From: Paracoccaceae bacterium
GTDB lineage: Bacteria; Pseudomonadota; Alphaproteobacteria; Rhodobacterales; Rhodobacteraceae
Direction: 5' to 3'
NCBI GenBank assembly: GCA_022763485.1
Contig: JALEGX010000077.1
Location: 1-50,053, forward strand
Length of the DNA stretch: 50,053 bases
A program made the position numbers and the translations under genes. The notes under the pieces are model-generated. The model made no database searches, was not told where the DNA came from, and worked only from the letters and a program-made list of their open reading frames with translations. Shown here in pieces: positions 16,403 to 23,781 of this stretch. Numbering within the stretch: the first letter of the stretch is position 1; each line of letters opens with the position of its first letter.

Positions 16403-16570
16403 ATGATCGTAATCGCAGCACTTATCATCGGCGCGGCTCTTGGGGCACGCGCGGCAAAGAAACGTGGCGGCGCAACGGCGGATATCCTGCAATACGCCGC
16501 AGTTTACGCTATCGCCTCTGGCATCCTGGGGACTATTCTGACGATACTGATCGACCGCTTCTTCGTCTGA
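16403..16570 (+). CDS. 55-residue two-helix membrane protein
   Basis: This short frame sits between the DUF2927 lipoprotein (five bases upstream) and the VWA gene (eight bases downstream). It encodes MIVIAALIIGAALGARAAKK, then RGGATAD, then a second hydrophobic stretch (about 31-50) ending in IDRFFV. Two transmembrane helices are separated by a short basic loop, consistent with a small inner-membrane hairpin protein with the loop in the cytoplasm. The tight spacing on both sides strongly supports translation as part of the operon, although no strong ribosome-binding site is evident. Function unknown. Confidence 0.7.
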   Translation: MIVIAALIIGAALGARAAKKRGGATADILQYAAVYAIASGILGTILTILIDRFFV

Positions 16571-16578
16571 GACCGCCC

Positions 16579-17763
16579 ATGTTCCAACCGTTTTTCGAAA
16601 ACCTCCGCAAGGCAGGGATCCCTGTGTCCCTGCGTGAATACCTGACCTTTCTGGAGGGGATGAAATCCGGTCTGGCAACCTATGACATCGAGGCCTTCTA
16701 CTATCTGGCCCGCGTCGCGATGGTCAAAGACGAGCGCAATATCGACAAGTTCGACCGTGCCTTCGGCGCCACCTTCAAAGGTCTGGAAGAGATCAGCGCC
16801 AGCCAGGTTCTGGACGCGGTCGATATTCCCGAAGAGTGGCTGCGCAAGATGGCCGAAAAGCACCTGAGCGCCGAAGAGAAAGCCGAGATCGAAGCCCTGG
16901 GCGGCTTTGAGAAGCTGATGGAAACGCTGCGCGAGCGGCTGAAGGAACAGGAAGGCCGCCACCAGGGCGGCAACAAGTGGATCGGCACCGCCGGGACCTC
17001 GCCCTTCGGGGCCTATGGCTACAACCCCGAAGGGGTGCGTATCGGCCAGAAGGAAAGCCGCCACCAGCGCGCCACCAAGGTCTGGGACAAGCGCGAATTC
17101 CGCAATCTGGACGACACGGTCGAGCTGGGCACCCGCAACATCAAGGTGGCGCTGAAACGCCTGCGCCGCTGGGCCCGTGAGGGCGCCGCGGATGAGCTGG
17201 ATCTGGACGGCACCATCCGCGCCACCGCCGAGCACGGTTATCTGGACGTCAAGACCCGCCCGGAACGGCACAATGCCGTCAAGGTGGTGATGTTTCTGGA
17301 TGTCGGCGGCTCGATGGACCCGCATATCAAGGTGGTGGAAGAGCTGTTTTCGGCCGCGCGGACAGAGTTCAAGCACCTGGAATACTACTACTTCCACAAT
17401 TGCCTTTATGAAGGGGTCTGGCGCGACAACCGCCGCCGCTGGTCCGAACAGACCCCCACACATGAAGTGCTGCGCACCTATGGGCCGGACTACAAGTGCA
17501 TCTTCGTCGGCGACGCGTCGATGTCCCCCTATGAGATCGCCTATCCCGGCGGGGCAAATGAGCATTGGAACAAGGAAGCCGGTCAGGTCTGGCTGCAGCG
17601 CGCGCGGGACCAGTGGTCGTCAAACCTGTGGATCAACCCGGTGCCGGAAAAATACTGGGGCTATACCCATTCGATCGGGATGATCCAGGAAATCTTCGAA
17701 GACCGCATGGTGCCGATGACCCTGTCCGGGCTGGAGCAGGGAATGCGTGAACTCACCCGCTGA
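16579..17763 (+). CDS. CoxE-like VWA-domain protein
   Basis: This 394-residue cytoplasmic protein has a C-terminal von Willebrand factor A domain carrying the metal-ion adhesion site D-x-G-x-S (DVGGSMDPH, 241-249). The N-terminal region FQPFFENLRKAGIPVSLREYLTFLEGM is typical of the CoxE/YehP group. A flexible charged region with GTSPFGAYGYNPEG lies before it. Such proteins pair with MoxR AAA+ ATPases in cofactor or complex maturation, and the MoxR gene is nearby on the same strand. The start is ATG 16579, eight bases after the preceding small gene. The client system is not identified. Confidence 0.88.
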   Translation: MFQPFFENLRKAGIPVSLREYLTFLEGMKSGLATYDIEAFYYLARVAMVKDERNIDKFDRAFGATFKGLEEISASQVLDAVDIPEEWLRKMAEKHLSAEEKAEIEALGGFEKLMETLRERLKEQEGRHQGGNKWIGTAGTSPFGAYGYNPEGVRIGQKESRHQRATKVWDKREFRNLDDTVELGTRNIKVALKRLRRWAREGAADELDLDGTIRATAEHGYLDVKTRPERHNAVKVVMFLDVGGSMDPHIKVVEELFSAARTEFKHLEYYYFHNCLYEGVWRDNRRRWSEQTPTHEVLRTYGPDYKCIFVGDASMSPYEIAYPGGANEHWNKEAGQVWLQRARDQWSSNLWINPVPEKYWGYTHSIGMIQEIFEDRMVPMTLSGLEQGMRELTR

Positions 17764-17822
17764 ACCGCAGGACGCCAGCGCCTCCGAAGGATGTCCAACG
17801 TAAACACATTCTGAATTTTTTA

Positions 17823-17836
17823 TTGATCTGCGTCAT
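17823..17836 (+). promoter_or_regulatory. FNR/Dnr-like half-palindromic box
   Basis: TTGAT-CTGC-GTCAT matches the FNR-family consensus TTGAT-N4-ATCAA at eight of ten positions. It lies 57 bases before the Crp/Fnr-family gene, so autoregulation or control by another FNR-type regulator is plausible. Confidence 0.4.
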
Positions 17837-17892
17837 TCTGTCATAGTTGCGGCGCCGCTATTTTCTCACCCAGAAGTTGGGGGGAAACCGCA

Positions 17893-18582
17893 ATGCTAGA
17901 TGGCACGTTCTCAAGGAAACGTCCGGTCCAGCCGATGTTGCTGGCGGATCTATCACCCTGCGTTCTGGGGTGTCTGAAATCAAAGGCAACCGTGCGCCAG
18001 TTCGAGCGCGGATCGACCATCTGCCTGCAGGGCGAACCGGCCGAAGCGGTCAAGATCGTCCGCAAGGGCTGGGTCAAACTGTACCGCGTCTCTCCCAGCG
18101 GCAGCGAAGCGATCCTGGCCACCCTCTCTGAAGGTGAAAGCTTTGACGAGATCAGCGGCCTGAACGGCGGCACCTGCGCCGCCTCGGTTGAAGCCGTGAC
18201 CGATTGCTCCATCATGTTCGTTGATCTGGCCGCTCTGAATATGTGTGCCAACGCCCAGCGGGAAATCAGCTCGGCCATCCTGAGCGTCGCTTCTTCTCAG
18301 ATGGACAACATGCTGTCCCATATCGAACAGCTGAAGGTGAAGAACGGCGTGCAGCGTCTGGCTGAATACCTGCTTGGCCAATGCGGCACCACCACCGGGC
18401 CCAGCCAGTTCGACCTGCCATATGAAAAACACGTGCTGGCCGGCAAGCTGGGCATGAAGCCCGAAAGCCTGTCGCGCGCCTTCAAGCGGCTGAAAGCGGC
18501 GGGCGTGAAAAGCGACCTGAAGCATATCCAGGTGTCCGACGTGCGCGCGTTGGAAGATTTTGCCGAAGCGCTGGACGCCTGA
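17893..18582 (+). CDS. Crp/Fnr-family transcriptional regulator
   Basis: This 229-residue regulator has an N-terminal cyclic-nucleotide-binding-like beta barrel (FERGSTICLQGEPAEAVKIV), a long dimer helix (SSQMDNMLSHIEQLKVKNGVQRLAEYLL) and a C-terminal winged helix (HVLAGKLGMKPESLSRAFKRL). It lacks the N-terminal cysteine cluster of oxygen-sensing FNR. The overall plan is closest to the Dnr/NnrR-like nitric-oxide-responsive group, but the ligand is not provable from sequence. An FNR-like box lies upstream. It stands alone between the VWA gene and the phosphatase gene, with no denitrification genes in view. Confidence 0.85.
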   Translation: MLDGTFSRKRPVQPMLLADLSPCVLGCLKSKATVRQFERGSTICLQGEPAEAVKIVRKGWVKLYRVSPSGSEAILATLSEGESFDEISGLNGGTCAASVEAVTDCSIMFVDLAALNMCANAQREISSAILSVASSQMDNMLSHIEQLKVKNGVQRLAEYLLGQCGTTTGPSQFDLPYEKHVLAGKLGMKPESLSRAFKRLKAAGVKSDLKHIQVSDVRALEDFAEALDA

Positions 18583-18666
18583 AACGGCCACCGAGCCACC
18601 GTTCTCCCCTTGATTGACCGGGTCCCTGCCCCTAGGTGCTGAACCTAAAGGAGCAGGAATAACAAG

Positions 18667-20079
18667 ATGATCGGTCCCCTTCTGTTTCTGGATCACGTCC
18701 AGGACAATCAGATGCAGCTTGCGGCGCTCTTTGTCGCGCCCAAGGCAGAGGTTCCTGCCCCCCTGACCACCGAGACGTCGCAGCACAGCCCCGAGCTGCT
18801 GGCCCGCTACGACGCGAAAGACGTCTATCGCATCCGCTTTGCTCTGCCCGCCGACCGGCCCTCGACCTACAGCTGGGACGGTCAGTCCTTTGATGTGGCC
18901 GGGCTGGACCCAAGCGCCACGCGCCTGGCCTATGTGTCCTGCAATGGCGAAGAGCACGGCGATCTGGACCGCGCGGGTGCAGAGCGCAACGCCATGTGGG
19001 CACGCCTGCGTCAGGATCATCAGGCCGCGCCCTTCTCCCTGCTCCTGCATGGTGGCGATCAGGTCTATGCCGATGAGGTGACCCACGGCCACCCCCTGAG
19101 CGAAGATTGGCCCGACCGCCTGCCCCGTGATCCCTCCCGCGCCGATCTGGATGATCTGGCTGCTCACCTGCGCGAACGCTTCATGGAGCGTTATCTGGCC
19201 ATCTACAGCGCCCCAGAGATTGCCGACCTGATGGCCCGCGTGCCGTCGCTGATGCAATGGGACGACCACGATATCTGTGATGGCTGGGGATCGCTGCGCC
19301 GCTCGCGCACCTATTCGCCGGTGGGGCAGACCCTGTTCGACGCTGCACGGGACGCCGCGCTGGTGTTCCAACATGCCACCGTGGATGGCGATCTGCCCGC
19401 ACGGTTTTCAGACCCGGACGGGCTGCACCTGGGCTGGCAGATCCAGATCCCTGGTCTGCGGCTGGCCGCCCCCGACCTGCGCTCGGAACGCACCCGGCGC
19501 GAGGTCATGGGCCATCGCGGCTGGAAGGCGATGGAGATGCTGGCCAGCAGCCCCGCACCAGGGCGCACGTTGATCCTGTCCAGCGTTCCCCTGCTTGGCC
19601 CGCGCCTGTCGCTGCTGGAGCTGCTGATGGTCCTGACACCGTCGATGCAGAAATACGAAGACGACCTGCGCGACCAATGGCAAAGCCGCGCCCATCGCGG
19701 GGCCTGGGTGCATATGCTGGAGCTGATGACCCGCATCGCTGCGCCGCAGGACCAGCAGGTCACGGTGCTGTCCGGGGAAATCCATCTTGCGACGCGGGCG
19801 GAAATGCAGATGCAGAACGGCAAGACCCTGCACCAGCTGGTGGCCTCGGGCATCGCGCACCGGGCTCCGCCGCGCGCCTGGGCCAAGGTGCTGGGCGCGC
19901 TGGCCTCCTGGGGGGACACCCCGCTGCGTGGCCATCCAATCCGCATTCGCCGTATCCCCGGTCAGCCGTCCCGCTATGTGGCGCAGCGCAACTATCTGAC
20001 CGTGGAGCGGAGGCAGCAGGACTGGCAGGCCAGCTGGGTTTTCGAAGACGCGGGCAAAACAGAGCCGCTTGCGCTCTAA
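18667..20079 (+). CDS. PhoD-like metallophosphatase
   Basis: This 470-residue protein is of the PhoD/alkaline phosphatase D-like calcineurin fold. Metal-binding motifs include LLHGGDQVYADE (127-137) and the strongly conserved WDDHDICDGWGS (198-209), with a later histidine in LSGEIHLATRAE. No Tat or Sec signal is visible at the N-terminus (MIGPLLFLDHVQ), so unlike secreted PhoD it is probably cytoplasmic, as for many bacterial homologues of unknown substrate. The start is ATG 18667 with AGGA eight bases upstream. The M48 peptidase gene follows 42 bases later. Confidence 0.85.
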   Translation: MIGPLLFLDHVQDNQMQLAALFVAPKAEVPAPLTTETSQHSPELLARYDAKDVYRIRFALPADRPSTYSWDGQSFDVAGLDPSATRLAYVSCNGEEHGDLDRAGAERNAMWARLRQDHQAAPFSLLLHGGDQVYADEVTHGHPLSEDWPDRLPRDPSRADLDDLAAHLRERFMERYLAIYSAPEIADLMARVPSLMQWDDHDICDGWGSLRRSRTYSPVGQTLFDAARDAALVFQHATVDGDLPARFSDPDGLHLGWQIQIPGLRLAAPDLRSERTRREVMGHRGWKAMEMLASSPAPGRTLILSSVPLLGPRLSLLELLMVLTPSMQKYEDDLRDQWQSRAHRGAWVHMLELMTRIAAPQDQQVTVLSGEIHLATRAEMQMQNGKTLHQLVASGIAHRAPPRAWAKVLGALASWGDTPLRGHPIRIRRIPGQPSRYVAQRNYLTVERRQQDWQASWVFEDAGKTEPLAL

Positions 20080-20121
20080 AGTCCCCTTGCCTGCCCTGCC
20101 CGGACGCCCCATATCAGGTAC

Positions 20122-20808
20122 ATGTTGCGCTTGACCCCCATTCTGCTGGCCGTGGCCTATGCCATTGTGATGTACCGGATTTCCGTCTGGCGGACCAATC
20201 GCGAACTGGATGATCGGTCAACCGAACTGGCCGACCCGGACCTGCGCAAGCTCACCGACCGGCTGGCCCGCGCGCTCGACCTGAAGCATATCCCCGTCTA
20301 CGTCTATGAGATCGACCCGGTGAATGGCCTTGCAGCGCCGGATGGACGGATCTTCATCACGCGGGGGTTCTACCGGAAATTCCGCAATGGCGAAGTGACG
20401 GGCGAAGAGATGGTTTCGGTCATCGCCCATGAATTGGGCCATGTCGCCTTGGGCCACGCCCGCAAGCGGATGATCGACTTTTCGGGCCAGAATGCGCTGC
20501 GCACGGTGCTGGTGGTGCTGCTGGGCCGCTTCGTGCCGGTCATCGGTCCGTGGATTGCCAATGCGCTGACCTCGCTGCTGGCGGCACGGCTGTCGCGCAG
20601 CGACGAATATGAAGCCGATGAATATGCCGCCGCGCTGCTGACCAAGGCCGGATTTGGCGTGGAGCCGCAGAAATCGCTGTTCCGCAAGCTGGACGCGCTG
20701 ACCCAGCAACGCTCCGGCATGGCCCCGGCCTGGCTGATGAGCCACCCCAAGACGGATGAGCGTATCGCCGCGCTGGAAAAGCTGGAACAGCGCTGGTCCA
20801 AGGTCTGA
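20122..20808 (+). CDS. M48-family zinc metallopeptidase
   Basis: This 228-residue protein starts with an N-terminal membrane anchor (MLRLTPILLAVAYAIVMY), followed by a peptidase domain with the zinc site HELGH (103-107) and the third ligand in the downstream EYEADEYAAALL helix, as in HtpX and Oma1/Ste24-type M48 enzymes. Another hydrophobic segment (RTVLVVLLGRFVPVIGPWI) lies between the two. The short length and single N-terminal helix distinguish it from HtpX. A role in membrane or periplasmic protein quality control is inferred. It converges on the PIN-domain gene with 10 bases between stops. Confidence 0.87.
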   Translation: MLRLTPILLAVAYAIVMYRISVWRTNRELDDRSTELADPDLRKLTDRLARALDLKHIPVYVYEIDPVNGLAAPDGRIFITRGFYRKFRNGEVTGEEMVSVIAHELGHVALGHARKRMIDFSGQNALRTVLVVLLGRFVPVIGPWIANALTSLLAARLSRSDEYEADEYAAALLTKAGFGVEPQKSLFRKLDALTQQRSGMAPAWLMSHPKTDERIAALEKLEQRWSKV

Positions 20809-20818
20809 CCCCGGCGGC

Positions 20819-21367
20819 TTAGCCCGCCTGCGACAGGGCCTTGGCCAGACGTGGCAGGCGCGCCTTTTTCAGAAGGCTTCGCATATCCCACTCGCGATCC
20901 GACATCTGCCGGGCCTGATCCAGCACTTTTTGCCCGACGCTTTGCATCCCGTCAGGGTCCTCCAGCCAGAGCCCGTGCAGAAAGCCATCCGGATCCAGCC
21001 GGTCGAGGCCTTCCTCGGCCAGGATCTGTTTTGGAAAATCCTTGGCGTTCACCGTGACGATCCCGTCCGCCGATCCGCTGACAGCCACTGCCAGCACATG
21101 GATGTCGGCCGGGTCCGGCAACCACAGGCGCGCCTCAATCCCAGGCGATGGGCGCAGCTCGGCCTTGGGCCAGGCGACGCGCAGCATGGTGATCTCGGCC
21201 CGCGCCTGCGCCTCGCCCTCGGGGCCCAGCTTGATCGCGGCGCGCGCCCATTCCTCAAGAATGCGAGCGGACCAGAGCGGCGTGTAATGGCCAAGCGCCG
21301 CCGCGCCCAACAGCACTTCGCGCATGACCGTGGGGTACAGAACGCAGGTGTCCAGAACCAGCCGCAT
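20819..21367 (-). CDS. PIN-domain protein (RSP_2648-like)
   Basis: This 182-residue protein has the PIN-domain acidic core: an early MRLVLDTCVLYP strand and, later, PADIHVLAVAV and ADGIVTVNAKDFP, consistent with a metal-dependent RNase fold. The C-terminal extension is longer than in VapC toxins, and no antitoxin gene is adjacent. Instead it is coupled to the rRNA methyltransferase gene by a TGATG overlap (stop and ATG sharing one base at 21367). That suggests a housekeeping RNA-related role rather than a toxin-antitoxin module. I recall this PIN-methyltransferase pairing from Rhodobacter genomes (RSP_2648 with RSP_2647), but this is memory, not a search. Confidence 0.8.
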   Translation of the reverse strand: MRLVLDTCVLYPTVMREVLLGAAALGHYTPLWSARILEEWARAAIKLGPEGEAQARAEITMLRVAWPKAELRPSPGIEARLWLPDPADIHVLAVAVSGSADGIVTVNAKDFPKQILAEEGLDRLDPDGFLHGLWLEDPDGMQSVGQKVLDQARQMSDREWDMRSLLKKARLPRLAKALSQAG

Positions 21368-22578
21368 CAATCCAGCCTGTAGAAGAGCGCCTTCAGATAG
21401 CCGCTTTCGGCCAGTTGCGGCAGTTGTGGGTGGTCCGGCCCGGCAAAGCCGGTGTGGATCAGCTGCGCCGCCCGGCCCGACCGGCCGATGCCCCGGCTGG
21501 ACGCACCCCGGAAGCGCGACAGGTCCGCCGCGTGCGAACAGGAGCAGAGCCCCAGATACCCGCCGGGTTTGACCAGCGGGGCCGCCAGACGGGCGACTCG
21601 TTCATAGGCACGCAAACCCGCTTCCAAGGCCTGTTTCGACGGCGCAAAGGCCGGGGGGTCACATATGACCACATCGAACTGCGCGCCTTCTTCGGCCAGC
21701 GTGGTCAGCACGTCAAAGGCGTCGCCCTGCCGGGTGTCGAAGCGCTCGGCCACGCCTGCGGTCTGCGCACCCTGCTGGGCCAGATCCAGCGCAGCGGCCG
21801 ATCCGTCCACCGACACCGCATGTGCCGCGCCGCCGGCCAGCATCGCCAGGGCAAAGCCCCCAACATGGGAAAACACATCCAGCACCCGCGCGTCCGGGTG
21901 CACCAGACGGGCCGCAAAGGCGTGATTGGGACGCTGGTCATAGAAGAGACCGGTTTTCTGCCCGCCAGTCAGATCGGCCATATAGGTGGCACCGTTCATC
22001 GGCACAGGCACCGGGGCGTCAGGCGCCGCGCCGCGCAGCACAGAGGACACATCGTCCAGCCCCTCCAACCCGCGCGCCCGGCCCGAGGCGTTCTTCAACA
22101 CATTGGTCACGCCGGTCACGGCAACCAGCGCCTCGGCCAGCAGATCGGCGTGGGTTTCGGCCCAGGCCGCGTTGGGCTGCACCACGCAGGTGTCGCCAAA
22201 CCGGTCAATGACCACCCCCGGCAGCCCATCGGATTCCGCATGGATCAGACGATAAAAAGGGGCGTCAAACACCGTCTCGCGCAGCTCCAGCGCGCGGCGG
22301 ATCCGGGTTTCGAACCAGGCTTGATCCAGTTCAGCCGCCGGATCGCGGTCCAGAACCCGGCAGAAGATCCGCGAGCCCGGGTTCACCGTCACCAGCCCCA
22401 GCGGCGTCCGGTGATCATCCTGCAGCTCGGCCAAAGTGCCCGGCGCCAGCTTCTTGGTCCGCCGGTCGGTGACGATTTCATTGTCATAGGCCCAGGGGAA
22501 GCCATGCCGGATGGCACGGGCGTTGGCCTTGGGTTTCATGCGAATTACGGGGCGGGACGAAGAAGAGGGCGCTGTCAT
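21367..22578 (-). CDS. RlmI-like class I SAM-dependent rRNA methyltransferase
   Basis: This 403-residue protein has an N-terminal PUA-like domain (RMKPKANARAIRHGFPWAYDNEI) and a C-terminal Rossmann methyltransferase: motif I VLDVFSHVGGFALAMLAGGA, an aspartate after the next strand (VSVDGS), and the catalytic-type motif CDPPAF, with a further LGLCSCSH strand. This is the RlmI/RlmK layout, which methylates cytosine C5 in 23S rRNA. The exact target base is not certain. Its ATG sits in the loop of a perfect hairpin. It is followed without gap by the PIN gene. Confidence 0.88.
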   Translation of the reverse strand: MTAPSSSSRPVIRMKPKANARAIRHGFPWAYDNEIVTDRRTKKLAPGTLAELQDDHRTPLGLVTVNPGSRIFCRVLDRDPAAELDQAWFETRIRRALELRETVFDAPFYRLIHAESDGLPGVVIDRFGDTCVVQPNAAWAETHADLLAEALVAVTGVTNVLKNASGRARGLEGLDDVSSVLRGAAPDAPVPVPMNGATYMADLTGGQKTGLFYDQRPNHAFAARLVHPDARVLDVFSHVGGFALAMLAGGAAHAVSVDGSAAALDLAQQGAQTAGVAERFDTRQGDAFDVLTTLAEEGAQFDVVICDPPAFAPSKQALEAGLRAYERVARLAAPLVKPGGYLGLCSCSHAADLSRFRGASSRGIGRSGRAAQLIHTGFAGPDHPQLPQLAESGYLKALFYRLD

Positions 22579-22590
22579 GAGCGCCCTCTT
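22563..22590 (-). promoter_or_regulatory. Perfect hairpin enclosing the methyltransferase start codon
   Basis: AAGAGGGCGCT (22563-22573) and AGCGCCCTCTT (22580-22590) are perfect 11-base inverted arms. On the minus-strand transcript the six-base loop CATGAC contains the ATG of the RlmI-like gene and the purine-rich AGAGGG sits in the stem. Possible roles are translational control or termination of the upstream lipoprotein transcript. No T-run follows, which favours the former. Confidence 0.6.
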
Positions 22591-22617
22591 ACTTGGTAAG
22601 TCGAAAGGTGGGAAGCC

Positions 22618-23382
22618 TCAGATATTATGCATCCACTGATAGATGCCCAACTGCGCGTTCCGATAGCCTTCGGCGTTGGTCAGCTCCTGGCGGATCACCT
22701 CGGCCAGATGATTGCTGATGCGCACTTTCTGGGTCAGCCCGCGGGCCTCGGCCAGGATGGCCTGCTGGCCACCAAACGCATCCAGGTCCGCCTTGATGGT
22801 GCGCACCGGCACGACCAGCTCGCCGGTTTCGGCGTGGCGGATGGCCAGATCGAAGGTCAGCGCGTGAACACCACCGGTGGTGTAGCGGGCGCGCTCCGTC
22901 AGAGCATGGAACCGCTGCACCTCGATTTCGATGTTGACCGGAACCGGGCCGTGCAGGACCGAGACGCCCTGAACCATTGCATCCTGAACGATCTTGTGAA
23001 CCTGCGCGTGGCGGTCCCCGATCGGATCTTCGCGCCACACAATGTCACCGCGCGGCAGGTAGGAATTGCGCTCGGACACTTTCAGCGAGCGGGGCACGCG
23101 GACCAGCACCTGCTTGACGCTGACCGGCGAGCGGATGACCGCGGCATCATTGGGCAGCGACTGATCCAGACGCGACACCTGAACGCCAACGGCGTCTGCC
23201 AGCGGATGTGCCCCTGCCGGGGCGGTGGTCATCGCCGTGTTGATTTCATATCCCGCCGGGGTCTGAATGGCGGTGGTCGGGAGCTGCTCGAACGGGGCGT
23301 TACGTGTGGGTACATCAACTGCCGTACAAGCCGACACACCCAGACCGAGACCGATCAGCATCAAAGCGCGTGCAATTTTCAT
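22618..23382 (-). CDS. Conserved lipoprotein of unknown function
   Basis: This 254-residue protein has a clear lipoprotein signal peptide (MKIARALMLIGLGLGVSAC, lipobox VSAC, Cys19). The mature part contains mixed strands with VSVKQVLVRVPRSLKVSERN, a region containing IEVQRFHALTERARYTTGG, and a final helix, and it matches no enzyme family I recognise. It may belong to a DUF6778-like group of Rhodobacterales proteins, but I cannot confirm this. The start is ATG 23382, with an excellent AAGGAGG six bases upstream that rules out longer starts. It lies upstream of the RlmI-like and PIN genes on the same strand. Confidence 0.75.
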   Translation of the reverse strand: MKIARALMLIGLGLGVSACTAVDVPTRNAPFEQLPTTAIQTPAGYEINTAMTTAPAGAHPLADAVGVQVSRLDQSLPNDAAVIRSPVSVKQVLVRVPRSLKVSERNSYLPRGDIVWREDPIGDRHAQVHKIVQDAMVQGVSVLHGPVPVNIEIEVQRFHALTERARYTTGGVHALTFDLAIRHAETGELVVPVRTIKADLDAFGGQQAILAEARGLTQKVRISNHLAEVIRQELTNAEGYRNAQLGIYQWMHNI

Positions 23383-23511
23383 GTCCTGCCTCCTTGGTCG
23401 ATCCATTAAGGATCTTTAACGTTTCTTTAACCAAGGTGATGCTCCCGGAATGTGGCACGATTTCGGCGTCTTTGGTGCATCTTGAGGGAATTGACAGAAA
23501 GTTTACGCCTT

Positions 23512-23781
23512 CTAGCGCTCCCGAGACCGCCAACCGCCTCGCCGGCGCGGGGCGGTCATCTGCACCAGCCCCTGCCGCAGGACCTGGGTCATCGGGTGGT
23601 CCTCGGGGTGCTCGGAATAGCGCTCAAGGATCTTTTCGATCGCGTCGCGATTGTCCTGCCCCGCGGGCAGGCTCAGCGCCCAGTCCAGAAAGATGCTCCG
23701 GCATTGCGAGTCGGTGATCCCGTCAATGCGATAGGATTCATACATCAGCCCCTTGGGGTCCAATTCATCCGTCGGCCTCAT
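23512..23781 (-). CDS. Small conserved protein downstream of glnE
   Basis: This 89-residue protein begins MRPTDELDPKGLMYESYRID, runs through a helical core (DSQCRSIFLDWALSLPAGQD) and ends in a basic tail RRRGGWRSRER. The start is ATG 23781 with GGAGAAGG just upstream. It overlaps the end of glnE by 17 bases, so translation is probably coupled to that nitrogen-regulation gene. No family is recognised. The basic tail could bind nucleic acid or an acidic partner, which is speculation. Confidence 0.6.
   Translation of the reverse strand: MRPTDELDPKGLMYESYRIDGITDSQCRSIFLDWALSLPAGQDNRDAIEKILERYSEHPEDHPMTQVLRQGLVQMTAPRRRGGWRSRER

Noticed and set aside
20819-22578. VapC-type toxin-antitoxin module
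   Set aside because: The PIN protein has no adjacent small antitoxin gene, is longer than VapC and is coupled to an rRNA methyltransferase gene.
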